Source: Allofournierella massiliensis
GTDB lineage: Bacteria; Bacillota; Clostridia; Oscillospirales; Ruminococcaceae
Assembly: GCF_021531255.1 (NCBI RefSeq)
Contig: NZ_JAFBIO010000002.1
Span: 1 to 64,000 of the forward strand
Reading direction: 5' to 3'
Length of the DNA: 64,000 bases
This document shows positions 41,863 through 51,750 of the stretch, one piece after another (positions within the stretch are counted from its first letter, which is position 1; every line of letters starts with the position of its first letter). A program made the translations under genes and the position numbers. The notes beneath the pieces are model-generated. The model was not told the DNA's origin. It searched no databases and saw only the letters and a list, made by a program, of their open reading frames with translations.

Positions 41863-42060
41863 ATGAAAGTCACCAAGGAAACCATCATCGGCGAGATCCT
41901 GGATGCGGATATGTCCACCGCCCCTTACTTCATGGAGATCGGCATGCACTGCCTGGGCTGCCCGGCTTCCCGCGGGGAGAGCCTGGAAGAGGCCTGCATG
42001 GTCCACGGCGTGAGCGTGGACGAGCTGGTCAACAACCTGAACAAGCATTTTGGCAACTGA
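41863..42060 (+). CDS. DUF1858 hybrid-cluster-associated redox protein
   Basis: The 65-residue protein has the DUF1858 pattern with cysteines C30, C33 (MHCLGCPASRGES) and C45 (ACMVHG). The family is often found with hybrid cluster protein or redox enzymes in anaerobes and may form a redox disulfide. AGAGAGGTATCAAGT precedes ATG 41863. It overlaps the trmK start by 11 bases, so they are coupled. Confidence 0.88.
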   Translation: MKVTKETIIGEILDADMSTAPYFMEIGMHCLGCPASRGESLEEACMVHGVSVDELVNNLNKHFGN

Positions 42061-42751
42061 GAACGTCCTGCATCTGGACGCCCGGCTGCGCGCTGCCGCG
42101 CGGCTGGTGCGCCCGGGGCATAAAGCGGCAGATATCGGCTGCGATCACGGAAAGCTCAGCGCGGCGCTGGTGTGCGGCGGGCGGTGCCCTTTTGTGATAG
42201 CGGCCGATCTGCGTCCCGGACCGCTGAGCGTGGCCCGGGCCAATATCCAGGCGGCAGGCTGCGCCGACCGGGTGGAACTCCGCCTGGGCGACGGCCTGGA
42301 AGTGCTGCGCCCCGGCGAGGCCCAGGATATTATCATTGCCGGCATGGGGGCCGAGACCATCTGCGAGATTCTGGAAAAAGCCCCCTGGGTGCGGGATCCC
42401 GCCCTGCGGCTGGTGCTGGTGCCCGCCACCAAGCACTCCATCCTTCGCCGCTGGCTCTGTCGGGAGGGCTTTGCCCTTCGTCAGGAGAGTCTGGCCCAGG
42501 TATCCGGCCGGTGGTATGCGGTGATGGCTGCCGAATATACCGGCCAGGCTTTTGAGCCCACGGGGGATTTCTGCCTGATGGGCCTCACCAAGGGACAGGC
42601 CGGCTGGCGGGAATATCTGGCTCAGCAGCTGGTGAAACTGAAAAAATTCTGCCGGGGCGTACAGGATGACCCGACCCTGAAAGGGCCGGTGGAGGAACTG
42701 ATCGCCCGGCTGGAAGCAGAACTGGAAGAGAAAGGGGAGAGGAAAACATGA
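42050..42751 (+). CDS. trmK: tRNA (adenine22-N1)-methyltransferase TrmK
   Basis: The 233-residue protein has the SAM-binding DIGCDHGKL and the TrmK motifs AGMGAETICEIL and LVPATKHSILRRWL. It methylates A22 of tRNA. The TTG start at 42050 overlaps the upstream gene; no stronger downstream start fits the family length. The stop overlaps the next gene (ATGA). TrmK next to a Nif3-like gene is a conserved Firmicutes pair. Confidence 0.9.
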   Translation: MATENVLHLDARLRAAARLVRPGHKAADIGCDHGKLSAALVCGGRCPFVIAADLRPGPLSVARANIQAAGCADRVELRLGDGLEVLRPGEAQDIIIAGMGAETICEILEKAPWVRDPALRLVLVPATKHSILRRWLCREGFALRQESLAQVSGRWYAVMAAEYTGQAFEPTGDFCLMGLTKGQAGWREYLAQQLVKLKKFCRGVQDDPTLKGPVEELIARLEAELEEKGERKT

Positions 42752-43491
42752 CCGAACTGAAGGAGATCTATGGCTATCTGAAGGAGCTGGCCCCTCTGGA
42801 ACTGGCGGAGGATTGGGATAACCCCGGCCTGCTGGTGGATTGCGGCCGCCCGGTGGGGCGGGTGCTCACCTGCCTGGATATCACCGGGCCGGTGGTGCGG
42901 GAAGCCCAGGAAAAGGGCTGTGATCTGGTGGTCTCCCATCACCCGGTCATCTTCCGCCCCCTCAAGGCTCTGCAGGAAGGGCAGGTGCCCTGCCTGCTTC
43001 TCAAAGCCGGAATTTCCGCTATCTGCATGCACACCAATCTGGATGCCGCCCCCGGCGGGGTGAATGATACCCTGGCCCAGTGGATGGGCCTGCGGGAAGT
43101 GGAACCCTTTGCCGAGGGGATGGGCAGGATCGGCTGGATCGAGGAAATGAGCGCCCACCAGCTGGCCCAGGAGACAGCCCGCATCCTTCACGCCCGGGTC
43201 CAGTGGGCGGATGGGGGAAAGCCCATTCGTCGTCTGGCCCTGATCACCGGCAGCGGCGGCAGCATGCTGGAAGATGCCATCCGGGCCGGGGCGGATGCCC
43301 TCCTTACCGGGGAGGCCAGCCATCATGCGGCCCTGGATGCCCTGGCTGCCGGGGTCACCCTGGTGGCGGCGGGCCATTATGCCACCGAATTCCCGGTGGC
43401 CCAGACCCTGGCCACCCGCCTGGGAGACCGGTTCCGGGATCTGGAAGTGCTGGTGAGCGAAATGGACCGGGATCCCTACCACTATCTGTGA
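42748..43491 (+). CDS. Nif3-like dinuclear metal centre protein
   Basis: This 247-residue protein has the family motifs WDNPGLL, SHHP, HTNLDAAPGG and GHYATE, whose His, Asp and Glu hold two metals in the hexamer. It is the short form without the inserted PII-like domain. Proposed roles include GTP cyclohydrolase 1-like chemistry, not settled. The start overlaps the trmK stop by 4 bases. Confidence 0.92.
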   Translation: MTELKEIYGYLKELAPLELAEDWDNPGLLVDCGRPVGRVLTCLDITGPVVREAQEKGCDLVVSHHPVIFRPLKALQEGQVPCLLLKAGISAICMHTNLDAAPGGVNDTLAQWMGLREVEPFAEGMGRIGWIEEMSAHQLAQETARILHARVQWADGGKPIRRLALITGSGGSMLEDAIRAGADALLTGEASHHAALDALAAGVTLVAAGHYATEFPVAQTLATRLGDRFRDLEVLVSEMDRDPYHYL

Positions 43492-43561
43492 GAGAAAACC
43501 GTCCTCTATATATACCTTATTATAATAGCGCCTGTTTGGAACACACAAAGGAGATGAACCC

Positions 43562-45304
43562 ATGGCTCTGGATGCCGCCCTGCTGTCCCTGGTGACAGAA
43601 GAACTGAAAAACCGTCTTGCCGAGGCGCGCATCGACAAGATCTTTGAGCCCACCCGGGATGAGGTGCTGCTCACCCTGCGCACCCGCACCGAGACCTTCC
43701 GGATGCTGCTGTCGGCCCGAAGCGGTTCGGCCCGGATCTGCCTGACCCAGGAGAATTTCGAAAACCCGGCAGTGCCGCCCAGCTTCTGCATGCTCCTGCG
43801 CAAGCACCTCTCCGGCGGCCGCCTGCTGGAAGTGCGCCAGCTGGAAGGGGACCGGATCGTCTTTTTTGACTTCCAGTGCGTCAACGAGATGGGGGATCTG
43901 GTGGTGAACACCCTGGCCGCCGAGCTGATGGGCCGGTATTCCAACCTGGTGCTGATCCAGAACGGCAAGATCCTGGATGCCCTCAAGCGGGTGGATTTTG
44001 AGGATTCCGAGATTCGCCAGCTGCTGCCGGGCCTGGCCTATACCCTGCCCCCCAAGCCCGGCAAGCCGGACTTTTTCCAGGTGAGCGGCCCGGGGCTGAT
44101 CGCGGCCCTGGCCCAGAAGGAACTGCCGGTGGCGGACGCCCTCATCAAGAGCGTGGGCGGCGTGGGGCCGGTGGTCTGCCGGGAGATCGTCTGCCGGGCC
44201 TTCGGGGACAATGCGCTCCAGGCCAACGAGCTGGACGCTGCCCAGAAGGAAGCCCTGCTGAACAGCCTGGAACAGGTGCGCCAGGAATACCGAAACGGGG
44301 GAGAGCCCTGGTCGGTGGCCGGCCCCGAGGGCAAGCCGGTGGAATACAGCTTCACCCGGCTGACCCAGTATGGCCCCGGTTATACCCTTACCCGGTGGGA
44401 GAGCTACAGCGAGATGCTGGAGGGCTACTATGCCACCAAGGACCGGGCCGAGCGGCTGCGCCAGAAGAGCAAGGAGCTGCACAAGGCGGTCAAGAACATG
44501 CACGAGCGGGCCCTGCGCAAGCAGGCGGCCCGGAAGGAGGAGCAGGCCCGGAGCGAAGCCAGCGATCAGCTGCGGCTGTATGGGGAGCTGCTCAACGCCA
44601 ATCTCTGGAAGCTGGAAAAGGGCATGACCAGCGTGGTGGTGGACAATTACTATGACGGCACCCAGCTGCGGATCCCCCTGGATCCCAAGCTTACCCCCAC
44701 CGGCAATGCCCAGAAGTATTTCAAGGATTACAAAAAGCGCCAGACTGCGGCCCGGATGCTGGTAGAGCTGCTGGAGAAGGGCGAGGAGGAGATCCGCTAC
44801 CTGGAGACCGTCCTGTATGAGGTGGAGGCAGCCGGCGGCGAGCAGGCCCTGGGAGAGATCCGGGCCGAGCTCAAGAGCCAGGGCTACCTGAAGTATTACA
44901 AGGTGAGGGATAAGCGCCAGAAGCCCGCCGACTTCCTGCGCTACCGCTCTTCGGATGGCTTCCTCATCCTGGTGGGCCGCAACAATACCCAGAACGACAA
45001 GCTCACCCTCCACACCGCCCGGGGGTGCGATCTCTGGTTCCATGTGCAGAAGGCGCCGGGCAGCCACACCGTGGTGATCAGCGAGGGGAAGAAGATCCCG
45101 GATGCCACCCGCCAGGAGGCCGCCGAGCTGGCGGTGCTCCACTCCAGCGTGGGCGGGGGAGCCAAGGTGCCGGTGGATACCACCGAGATCCGGAACATCA
45201 AAAAGCCGGCGGGGGCCAAACCCGGCATGGTGGTGTATGAGGTGTATACCACCGTTTACATCACCCCCCGGCCCGGCCTGCAGGAATCCCTGCGGGAAGA
45301 ATAA
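43562..45304 (+). CDS. rqcH: RqcH/NFACT ribosome quality-control protein
   Basis: The 580-residue protein has the NFACT order: N-terminal domain (MALDAALLSLVTEELKNRL), helix-hairpin-helix, coiled coil (about 290-345, RAERLRQKSKELHKAVKNMH), and NFACT-R near the C-terminus (GRNNTQNDKLT, DLWFHVQKAPGSH). RqcH binds obstructed 50S subunits and adds alanine tails to stalled peptides. AAAGGAGATGAACCC precedes ATG 43562. A TATAAT at 43521-43526 may be its promoter. Confidence 0.93.
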   Translation: MALDAALLSLVTEELKNRLAEARIDKIFEPTRDEVLLTLRTRTETFRMLLSARSGSARICLTQENFENPAVPPSFCMLLRKHLSGGRLLEVRQLEGDRIVFFDFQCVNEMGDLVVNTLAAELMGRYSNLVLIQNGKILDALKRVDFEDSEIRQLLPGLAYTLPPKPGKPDFFQVSGPGLIAALAQKELPVADALIKSVGGVGPVVCREIVCRAFGDNALQANELDAAQKEALLNSLEQVRQEYRNGGEPWSVAGPEGKPVEYSFTRLTQYGPGYTLTRWESYSEMLEGYYATKDRAERLRQKSKELHKAVKNMHERALRKQAARKEEQARSEASDQLRLYGELLNANLWKLEKGMTSVVVDNYYDGTQLRIPLDPKLTPTGNAQKYFKDYKKRQTAARMLVELLEKGEEEIRYLETVLYEVEAAGGEQALGEIRAELKSQGYLKYYKVRDKRQKPADFLRYRSSDGFLILVGRNNTQNDKLTLHTARGCDLWFHVQKAPGSHTVVISEGKKIPDATRQEAAELAVLHSSVGGGAKVPVDTTEIRNIKKPAGAKPGMVVYEVYTTVYITPRPGLQESLREE

Positions 45305-45321
45305 ACCCAAAATGCCCTGGA

Positions 45322-45356
45322 AACGGGGGCCCGGCGGTTTGGGCCCCCGCTTTTTT
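45322..45356 (+). terminator. Terminator of rqcH
   Basis: CGGGGGCCC pairs with GGGCCCCCG across eight bases, followed by CTTTTTT. Confidence 0.9.
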
Positions 45357-45449
45357 GCCAAGAATCTCCGGTGAAAAAACAGAGAAAAGCGGCTTTGGTC
45401 AAAAGTTAGAAAATCTTAAAAATTTTTCTAACTTTTTGCTAAAAAACCC

Positions 45450-45478
45450 TTGCAAGGCGGATTGGAGTATGATATTAT
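45450..45478 (+). promoter_or_regulatory. Main promoter of the S10-spc-alpha operon
   Basis: TTGCAA (45450-45455), 17 bases, TATTAT (45473-45478). An AT-rich stretch precedes it, as expected for a strong promoter. Confidence 0.75.
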
Positions 45479-45484
45479 AATACT

Positions 45485-45810
45485 CGGCTGCAAAAGGCTT
45501 GCATGGCAAGCTTGTCATGCAGGCCGCGATATGCGTTGATGCGGGAGGTTGCCGTCAGAAATCCTGACGGGTTTTTCCGCGGAGTATGTCCGATCTTAGA
45601 ACCGGGCGAAAGAATTACTGAGTGCAAAGGGTTATGTTCACGGTCAGTTACTCAGCCGCGAACCAATTTCCATCTTAATTTGCCGAAGTATGTCCGGGGG
45701 AACTGCCTAGCGGTTCACCGGCTTTTCTTGTGCAAAAAGATGAAACACCCGGAACAGTGTGAAGTAGTTTATCGGCTCGCCTAAGGCACAAAATTTTCAA
45801 GGAGGCGAAA
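45485..45810 (+). promoter_or_regulatory. Structured leader of the ribosomal operon
   Basis: The 325-base leader before rpsJ has helices GGCTTGCATG/CATGCAGGCC (45496-45505 with 45516-45525), an attenuator hairpin at 45552-45577, an ACTGAGT/ACTCAG long-range pair, and further GC helices. By analogy, S10 leaders in other bacteria bind a ribosomal protein for feedback control; which protein binds here is unknown. I found no supported open reading frame in it. Confidence 0.6.
45552..45577 (+). terminator. Attenuator hairpin inside the S10 leader
   Basis: CCGTCAG (45552-45558) and CTGACGG (45564-45570) form a short stem followed by GTTTTT, a terminator shape placed about 240 bases before rpsJ. 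Confidence 0.65.
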
Positions 45811-45813
45811 GCA

Positions 45814-46125
45814 ATGGCAGTCAAAGAGAAAATCAGGATCCGTTTGAAGAGCTACGATGCATCCCTCATCGATGCAGCGGCAGAGAAGATCGTGGAGACC
45901 GCGAAGCGCACCGGCGCCCGTGTGTCCGGCCCCATCCCCCTGCCCACCGACAAGGAGATCGTCACCATCCTGCGGGCTACCCATAAGTACAAGGATAGCC
46001 GTGAGCAGTTTGAGAATCGTACCCATAAGCGTCTGATCGACATCCTGAAGCCGTCCAACAAGACGGTGGAGGCCCTCACCGGCCTTCAGCTCCCCGCCGG
46101 CGTCGACATCGAGATCAAGCTGTAA
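45814..46125 (+). CDS. rpsJ: 30S ribosomal protein S10
   Basis: At 103 residues it has the S10 pattern ([37 protein letters not shown]). It sits in the head of the 30S subunit and is also NusE in antitermination. AAGGAGGCGAAAGCA precedes the ATG. It opens the operon. Confidence 0.98.
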   Translation: MAVKEKIRIRLKSYDASLIDAAAEKIVETAKRTGARVSGPIPLPTDKEIVTILRATHKYKDSREQFENRTHKRLIDILKPSNKTVEALTGLQLPAGVDIEIKL

Positions 46126-46293
46126 GGAAAACCGGCGCCGCCCCGCAGGGCCGGCAAGGGCAGCCACCGAGCCGCCAACTGCTGGCAGGGACGGCAAGGA
46201 TCCCCAAAGCCGTCTGGATGCGAAAGCTGACAGAGGGGTCATGTTGGTGCGAGACCCCGCATCAACCAATAACCTTTAAGGAGGACAAAAACT
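46126..46293 (+). other. Intercistronic region between rpsJ and rplC
   Basis: This 168-base gap is long for this operon. It holds a GGGGTC/GACCCC hairpin near 46235-46258 and a competing TTGGTGCG/CGCATCAA pairing, plus a GC-rich start. No open frame is supported. It may be a control element for L3/L4 expression, but this is inference. Confidence 0.4.
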
Positions 46294-46926
46294 ATGCAAA
46301 AAGGAATCATCGGCAAGAAGCTGGGCATGACCCAGCTGTTTGACGAAAACGGCAAGGTCGTGCCGGTTACCGTCATCGAGGCCGGCCCCTGCACCGTGGT
46401 GCAGAAGAAGACCGTGGAGAGCGACGGCTACCAGGCCGTGCAGCTGGGCTACGGCGATCTGGCCGCCCGCAAGGTCAACAAGCCCATGAAGGGCAAGTTC
46501 GACAAGGCTGACGTGGCCCCCAAGAAGACCCTGCGCGAGTTCCGTCTGGCTGATATCAGCGGCCTGAACGTGGGCGACATCATCAAGGCCGACACCTTCG
46601 CCGCCGGCGACAAGATCGACGTGATCGGCACCAGCAAGGGTAAGGGCTACCAGGGCGCCATCAAGCGCTTCGGCCAGCACCGCCTGCGCGAGAGCCACGG
46701 CACCGGCCCCGTTGCCCGGCATGCCGGCTCCATGGGCGCCTGCTCCACCCCCTCCCGCGTGTTCCCCGGCAAGCGTCTGCCCGGCCATATGGGCGCTGTG
46801 CGCGTTACCGTGCAGAACCTCACCGTGGTTAAAGTGGACGCCGAGAATAACCTGATCGCCGTCAAGGGCGCGATCCCCGGCCCCAAGGGCTCCGTGGTCG
46901 CCATCCGTGACAGCGTGAAGGCGTAA
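46294..46926 (+). CDS. rplC: 50S ribosomal protein L3
   Basis: This 210-residue protein has the L3 start ([18 protein letters not shown]) and the central loop [20 protein letters not shown] that reaches the peptidyl-transferase centre. It is an early assembly protein of 23S rRNA. TAAGGAGGACAAAAACT precedes ATG 46294. Confidence 0.98.
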   Translation: MQKGIIGKKLGMTQLFDENGKVVPVTVIEAGPCTVVQKKTVESDGYQAVQLGYGDLAARKVNKPMKGKFDKADVAPKKTLREFRLADISGLNVGDIIKADTFAAGDKIDVIGTSKGKGYQGAIKRFGQHRLRESHGTGPVARHAGSMGACSTPSRVFPGKRLPGHMGAVRVTVQNLTVVKVDAENNLIAVKGAIPGPKGSVVAIRDSVKA

Positions 46927-46940
46927 AGGAGGAAAGCAAA

Positions 46941-47564
46941 ATGGCAAAATTTGACGTTTTGGATATGAACGGCAAGAAGGTTTCCACCGTAGAGCTTTCC
47001 GACGCCGTCTTCGGGATCACCCCGAACGAGAAGGCTGTGCACATCGCAGTCGTCAACTTCCTGGCCAACCAGCGCCAGGGCACTCAGAACACCAAGATCC
47101 GCAAGGAAGTTTCCGGTGGCGGCCGCAAGCCCTGGCGTCAGAAGGGCACCGGTCATGCCCGTCAGGGTTCCACCCGCGCTCCTCAGTGGGCTCACGGTGG
47201 CGTGGCTCTGGGCCCCAAGCCCCGGGATTACAGCTACCACATCAATAAGAAGGTCAAGCGCCTGGCTGTGCTGAGCGCGCTGTCCGACAAGGCTCAGAGC
47301 GGCAACATGATCGTGATCGATCAGCTGACCGCCACCGAGTACAAAACCAAGGCTGTCATCAGCATGCTGAACGCTGTGGGCGCCGGCAAGAAGAACCTGA
47401 TCGTTGCCCCCGAGGTCAACCAGATGTTCGTCAAGAGCGCCGCCAACATCCCCGGCGTCAAGACCACCGTGGCCACCAGCGTGAACACCTACGACGTGGT
47501 TAACGCCGACAAGTTCATCATCAGCGTGGACGCCGCCAAAAAGCTCGAGGAGGTGCTGGGCTAA
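46941..47564 (+). CDS. rplD: 50S ribosomal protein L4
   Basis: The 207-residue L4 has the extended loop GGGRKPWRQKGTGHARQGST that lines the peptide exit tunnel (macrolide contact). In E. coli L4 is the S10-operon repressor; whether it is so here is unknown. Its stop shares one base with the rplW start. Confidence 0.98.
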   Translation: MAKFDVLDMNGKKVSTVELSDAVFGITPNEKAVHIAVVNFLANQRQGTQNTKIRKEVSGGGRKPWRQKGTGHARQGSTRAPQWAHGGVALGPKPRDYSYHINKKVKRLAVLSALSDKAQSGNMIVIDQLTATEYKTKAVISMLNAVGAGKKNLIVAPEVNQMFVKSAANIPGVKTTVATSVNTYDVVNADKFIISVDAAKKLEEVLG

Positions 47565-47857
47565 TGAAAACTGCACAGGACATCATTCTGAAGCCGGTCA
47601 TTACCGAGAACTCCATGGACGGCATCGCCAACAAGAAGTACACCTTCAAGGTTGCTACCGACGCCACCAAGGTTGAGATCGCTCAGACCGTCGAGAGCCT
47701 GTTCGGCGTGAAAGTCGAAAAGGTCAACACCATCAATGTCCGCGGCCGCTGGCGCCGTCAGGGCATGCACGCTGGCTACACTGCCAAGAGCAAGAAGGCC
47801 ATCGTCACCCTGAAGAAGGACTCCAAGGGCATCGAATTCTTCGAGTCCATGGTGTAA
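47564..47857 (+). CDS. rplW: 50S ribosomal protein L23
   Basis: The 97-residue L23 (DIILKPVITENSMDGIANKK, VRGRWRRQG) sits at the exit tunnel and docks trigger factor and SRP. It is translationally coupled to rplD (TAATG). Confidence 0.97.
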   Translation: MKTAQDIILKPVITENSMDGIANKKYTFKVATDATKVEIAQTVESLFGVKVEKVNTINVRGRWRRQGMHAGYTAKSKKAIVTLKKDSKGIEFFESMV

Positions 47858-47958
47858 GGCGAGAGCCCTTTTGAGGGCCGCCTGCTGAAAGCCCGCCGAG
47901 GGCTTGCCTATGGGGATATGACCCCGATAAAAATTCATAAGTTCAAAAGGAGAAAAAC

Positions 47959-48786
47959 ATGGCTATCAAGAAGTATAAGCCGACTACCCCGGGCCGCCGC
48001 GGTATGACTGTTACCGATTACAGCATCCTGAGCAAAGTAGAGCCCGAGCGCAGCCTGCTGGAGCCCATGAAAAAGAAGTCCGGCCGCAACAACACCGGCC
48101 GCATCACCGTCCGTCATCATGGCGGCGGCAACCGCACCAAGTACCGTGTGATCGACTTCAAGCGCAACAAGTTCGGCGTTCCCGCCACTGTCAAGACCCT
48201 GGAGTATGATCCCAACCGTTCCGCTCATATCGCTCTGGTCGAGTACGAGGACGGCGTGAAGAGCTACATCCTGGCCCCCGAAGGCATGAAGATCGGCGAT
48301 GTGATCATGGCCGGCCCCACTGCCGACATCAAGCCCGGCAACGCTCTGCCCTTCGAGAACATCCCCGTCGGTACCATCATCCACAACATCGAGCTGTACC
48401 CCGGCAAGGGCGGCCAGCTGGTGCGCAGCGCCGGCAACATGGCTCAGCTGATGGCTAAGGAGAACGGCTACGCCCTGGTTCGGCTGCCCTCCGGTGAGAT
48501 GCGCAATGTTCCTCTGAACTGCATCGCCACCATCGGCGAGGTTGGCAACCTGGATCACGAGAACGTGAACATCGGCAAAGCTGGCCGTAAGCGTCATATG
48601 GGCTGGCGTCCCACCGTCCGCGGTTCTGTCATGAACCCCTGTGACCATCCTCACGGCGGCGGCGAGGGCCGCGCGCCTGTGGGTCATCCCAACCCCATGA
48701 CTCCCTGGGGCAAGCCCGCTATGGGCCTCAAGACCCGCAAACATCACAAGCGCTCTGACAAGCTGATTGTCAAGCGTGCAAAATAA
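47959..48786 (+). CDS. rplB: 50S ribosomal protein L2
   Basis: This 275-residue L2 has the C-terminal signature [15 protein letters not shown] and the RNA-binding core. It bridges the subunits and is needed for peptidyl transfer. AAAAGGAGAAAAAC precedes the ATG. The 101-base gap before it contains small hairpins (GCCCT/AGGGC and AAGCCC/GGGCTT). Confidence 0.98.
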   Translation: MAIKKYKPTTPGRRGMTVTDYSILSKVEPERSLLEPMKKKSGRNNTGRITVRHHGGGNRTKYRVIDFKRNKFGVPATVKTLEYDPNRSAHIALVEYEDGVKSYILAPEGMKIGDVIMAGPTADIKPGNALPFENIPVGTIIHNIELYPGKGGQLVRSAGNMAQLMAKENGYALVRLPSGEMRNVPLNCIATIGEVGNLDHENVNIGKAGRKRHMGWRPTVRGSVMNPCDHPHGGGEGRAPVGHPNPMTPWGKPAMGLKTRKHHKRSDKLIVKRAK

Positions 48787-48801
48787 GAGAGGAGAAGGAA
48801 C

Positions 48802-49074
48802 ATGGGTAGAAGCATTAAAAAAGGACCTTTCGTCCAGCCTGTTCTGCTGAAGCGTGTTCAGGAAATGAACGCCTCCGGCGAAAAGCGGGTTTTGAAGACC
48901 TGGAGCCGCTCCTCCACCATCTTCCCCGATTTCGTGGGCCACACCTTCGCCGTGCATGACGGCCGCAAGCATGTGCCCGTATACGTCACCGAGGATATGG
49001 TTGGCCACAAGCTGGGTGAGTTCGCCCCCACCCGCACGTTCAAGGGCCATGCCGGCACCAAGACCGGTAAATAA
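48802..49074 (+). CDS. rpsS: 30S ribosomal protein S19
   Basis: The 90-residue S19 ([30 protein letters not shown]) lies in the 30S head near S13 and the inter-subunit bridge B1a. GAGAGGAGAAGGAAC precedes the ATG. Confidence 0.97.
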   Translation: MGRSIKKGPFVQPVLLKRVQEMNASGEKRVLKTWSRSSTIFPDFVGHTFAVHDGRKHVPVYVTEDMVGHKLGEFAPTRTFKGHAGTKTGK

Positions 49075-49093
49075 TTGAAGGAGGAACACAACA

Positions 49094-49429
49094 ATGGAAG
49101 CAAGGGCAACTCTTAGATACGCCCGCATCAGCCCCCGCAAGGTTTCGATTGTTCTGGATCTGATCCGCAATCAGCCTCTGGATAAGGCTCTGGCGATTCT
49201 GCAGTACACCCCGAAGGCCGCTTGTGAGCCCCTTCTGAAACTGGTGAAGTCTGCTGCCGCCAACGCGGAGAACAACCACAACATGGATAAGGCCAGCCTG
49301 TATGTGGCCGAGTGCTTCGTCACTCCCGGCCCCACCCTGAAGCGCATGATGCCCCGGGCTCAGGGCCGTGCATACCGCATCCTGAAGAGGACCAGTCACG
49401 TGACCGTCGTCCTCAAAGAGAAAGAGTAA
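49094..49429 (+). CDS. rplV: 50S ribosomal protein L22
   Basis: This 111-residue L22 has the ARISPRKV start and the tunnel hairpin region ([18 protein letters not shown]) that helps form the exit-tunnel constriction with L4. GGAGGAACACAACA precedes the ATG. Confidence 0.97.
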   Translation: MEARATLRYARISPRKVSIVLDLIRNQPLDKALAILQYTPKAACEPLLKLVKSAAANAENNHNMDKASLYVAECFVTPGPTLKRMMPRAQGRAYRILKRTSHVTVVLKEKE

Positions 49430-49441
49430 GGAGGTAAACAA

Positions 49442-50125
49442 ATGGGCCAGAAAGTCAATCCCCACGGTCTTCGCGTGGGCGTTATCAAAGATTGGGACAG
49501 CCGCTGGTTTACTTCCAAGAAGGAGTTCGGCGACACCCTGGTTGAGGACTACAAGATCCGCAAGATGCTGAAGAAGCGTCTGTACAGCGCCGGCATCCCC
49601 AAGATTGAGATCGAGCGCACCACCGATTCCACCGGTGCTCCCCGGCTGAAGGTGAACATCTACTGCGCCAAGCCCGGCATGGTGATCGGTAAGGGCGGCG
49701 CCGAGATCGAGAAGCTGCGCGCCGAGATCGAGAAGATGGTGGGCAAGAGCACCAACGTGAACATCGTGGAAGTCCGCAACATGGACACCGACGCTCAGCT
49801 GGTGGCCGAGAACATCGCTTCTCAGCTGGAGCGCCGCATCACCTTCCGCCGCGCCATGAAGCAGTGCATGGGTCGTGCCATGCAGCGCGGCGCCAAGGGC
49901 ATCAAGGCACAGTGCAGCGGCCGTCTGGGCGGCGCCGATATCGCTCGTACCGAGCAGTATCATGAGGGCACCATCCCCCTGCAGACCCTGCGTGCCGACA
50001 TCGACTACGGCTTTGCCGAGGCCAACACCACCTACGGCAAGATCGGCGTGAAAGTATGGATCTACAAGGGCGAGGTTCTCAAGGGCGCCAAGCCCGCCCC
50101 CCGTAAGGAAGGAGGCAAACAGTAA
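49442..50125 (+). CDS. rpsC: 30S ribosomal protein S3
   Basis: The 227-residue S3 contains the KH domain with [11 protein letters not shown] and the C-terminal [16 protein letters not shown]. It is part of the mRNA entry helicase. Its stop shares a base with rplP (TAATG). Confidence 0.97.
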   Translation: MGQKVNPHGLRVGVIKDWDSRWFTSKKEFGDTLVEDYKIRKMLKKRLYSAGIPKIEIERTTDSTGAPRLKVNIYCAKPGMVIGKGGAEIEKLRAEIEKMVGKSTNVNIVEVRNMDTDAQLVAENIASQLERRITFRRAMKQCMGRAMQRGAKGIKAQCSGRLGGADIARTEQYHEGTIPLQTLRADIDYGFAEANTTYGKIGVKVWIYKGEVLKGAKPAPRKEGGKQ

Positions 50126-50559
50126 TGTTACTGCCTAAGCGCGTTAAATATCGCCGCGTTCAGCGTGGCCGCATGACTGGTAAAGCCACCCGCGGCAATG
50201 TCGTCAACCAGGGCAAATACGGCCTGCAGGCTCTCGAGCCGGCGTGGATCACCTCCCGTCAGATCGAGGCCGCCCGTGTGGCCATGACCCGTTATATCAA
50301 GCGTGGCGGCAAGGTCTGGATCAAGATCTTCCCCGACAAGCCCGTCACCGAAAAGCCCGCCGAGACCCGCATGGGCTCCGGTAAAGGCAGCCCCGAGTAC
50401 TGGGTGGCCGTGGTCAAGCCCGGCCGCATCCTGTTCGAACTGGATGAGGTGGACGAGGCCGTGGCCCGCGAGGCTCTGCGCCTGGCCATGCACAAGCTGC
50501 CCATCAAGTGCAAATTCGTGGTCCGTGAGGACGCACAGAAGGAGGTTGAAGCCGAATGA
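50125..50559 (+). CDS. rplP: 50S ribosomal protein L16
   Basis: This 144-residue L16 starts [15 protein letters not shown] and has [16 protein letters not shown]. It organises the A-site tRNA region of 23S rRNA. Its stop overlaps the rpmC start (ATGA). Confidence 0.97.
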   Translation: MLLPKRVKYRRVQRGRMTGKATRGNVVNQGKYGLQALEPAWITSRQIEAARVAMTRYIKRGGKVWIKIFPDKPVTEKPAETRMGSGKGSPEYWVAVVKPGRILFELDEVDEAVAREALRLAMHKLPIKCKFVVREDAQKEVEAE

Positions 50560-50741
50560 AAGCTGCTGAACTTCGTGAAATGACTGCTGTCGAGCTGACC
50601 AAGAAGCTCTCCGAGCTGAAAGAAGAGCTGTTCAACCTTCGTTTCCAGCACGCCATCAACCAACTCGAGAACCCCGGCCGCATCGAGATTGTCAAAAAGG
50701 ACATCGCCCGCGTGATGACCATTTTGGCCGAGAAACAGTAA
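50556..50741 (+). CDS. rpmC: 50S ribosomal protein L29
   Basis: The 61-residue L29 ([32 protein letters not shown]) is a two-helix protein at the exit tunnel beside L23. Start overlaps rplP by 4 bases. Confidence 0.96.
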   Translation: MKAAELREMTAVELTKKLSELKEELFNLRFQHAINQLENPGRIEIVKKDIARVMTILAEKQ

Positions 50742-50756
50742 GAGGGAGGTTAAACG

Positions 50757-51011
50757 ATGGAACGCAATTTGAGAAAGACCCGCGTGGGCACCGTTGTGTC
50801 CGACAAGATGGATAAGACCATCGTCGTCGCTGTGAAGGACAGCGTGCAGCACCCTCTGTACAAGAAGATCCTGAAGCGCACCGTGAAGTTCAAGGCTCAT
50901 GACGAGAAGAACGAGTGCGGTGCCGGCGACCGTGTTATGATCATGGAGACCCGTCCCATTTCCAAGGATAAGAACTGGCGCCTGGTCAAAATTATCGAGA
51001 AGGCTAAATAA
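50757..51011 (+). CDS. rpsQ: 30S ribosomal protein S17
   Basis: The 84-residue S17 ([33 protein letters not shown]) is an OB-fold primary assembly protein of 16S rRNA. GGGAGGTTAAACG precedes the ATG. Confidence 0.97.
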   Translation: MERNLRKTRVGTVVSDKMDKTIVVAVKDSVQHPLYKKILKRTVKFKAHDEKNECGAGDRVMIMETRPISKDKNWRLVKIIEKAK

Positions 51012-51040
51012 GCCTGTTACTTTGAAAGGAGGATCTGACT

Positions 51041-51409
51041 ATGGTTCAGATGCAAACTTATCTCAAAGTGGCCGACAACACCGGCGCCAAAGAACTTATG
51101 TGCTTCCGCGTGCTGGGCGGCTCCCGCAAGAGATATGCAAACATCGGCGACGTTGTGGTCTGCTCTGTGAAAAAAGCAAGCCCCGGCGGCACTGTGAAAA
51201 AAGGCGACGTAGTCAAGGCCGTGATCGTGCGCAGTGTCCATGGCCTGCGCCGTGACGACGGCTCCTACATCCGCTTCGACGAGAACGCGGCGGTGATCAT
51301 CAACGCCGACAAGAACCCCAAGGGTACCCGTATTTTTGGACCCGTTGCCCGTGAGCTGCGTGATGCAGGCTACACCAAGATTCTGAGCCTTGCTCCGGAA
51401 TCCCTGTAA
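51041..51409 (+). CDS. rplN: 50S ribosomal protein L14
   Basis: The 122-residue L14 ([40 protein letters not shown]) contacts 16S rRNA in bridge B8 and binds the silencing factor RsfS. GAAAGGAGGATCTGACT precedes the ATG. Confidence 0.98.
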   Translation: MVQMQTYLKVADNTGAKELMCFRVLGGSRKRYANIGDVVVCSVKKASPGGTVKKGDVVKAVIVRSVHGLRRDDGSYIRFDENAAVIINADKNPKGTRIFGPVARELRDAGYTKILSLAPESL

Positions 51410-51422
51410 GGAGGTTTTAAGA

Positions 51423-51737
51423 ATGAATACTCTTCATGTTAAAACCGGCGACAACGTTATGATCATCAGCGGCAAGGACAAAGGCCAGACCGGCAAGGTT
51501 CTGCAGGTCAGCCCCAAGGAGGGCAAGGTCATCGTCGAGGGCCGCAACATGGTTACCAAGCACGTCAAGCCTCGTCGTCAGGGCGAGCAGGGCGGCATCG
51601 TGAAGGCCGAGGGCGCCATTTACGCCTGCAAGGTCATGCCGGTTTGCCCCAAGTGCGGCAAGCCCACCCGCGTGGGCGTGTCCGTCAAAGATGGCAAGAA
51701 CGTCCGCGTCTGCAAGAAGTGCGGCGCGGAACTGTAA
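51423..51737 (+). CDS. rplX: 50S ribosomal protein L24 (four-cysteine form)
   Basis: This 104-residue L24 has the KOW start ([20 protein letters not shown]) and, near the end, two CxxC pairs (VCPKCGK and VCKKCGAEL) that can hold zinc; many L24 proteins lack these cysteines. It is an assembly initiator of 23S rRNA. GGAGGTTTTAAGA precedes ATG 51423. Confidence 0.96.
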   Translation: MNTLHVKTGDNVMIISGKDKGQTGKVLQVSPKEGKVIVEGRNMVTKHVKPRRQGEQGGIVKAEGAIYACKVMPVCPKCGKPTRVGVSVKDGKNVRVCKKCGAEL

Positions 51738-51750
51738 GGGAGGGTCAAAA

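Noticed and set aside
43520-45361. Long minus-strand frame opposite rqcH
   Set aside because: Shadow frame of rqcH, which has clear NFACT motifs.
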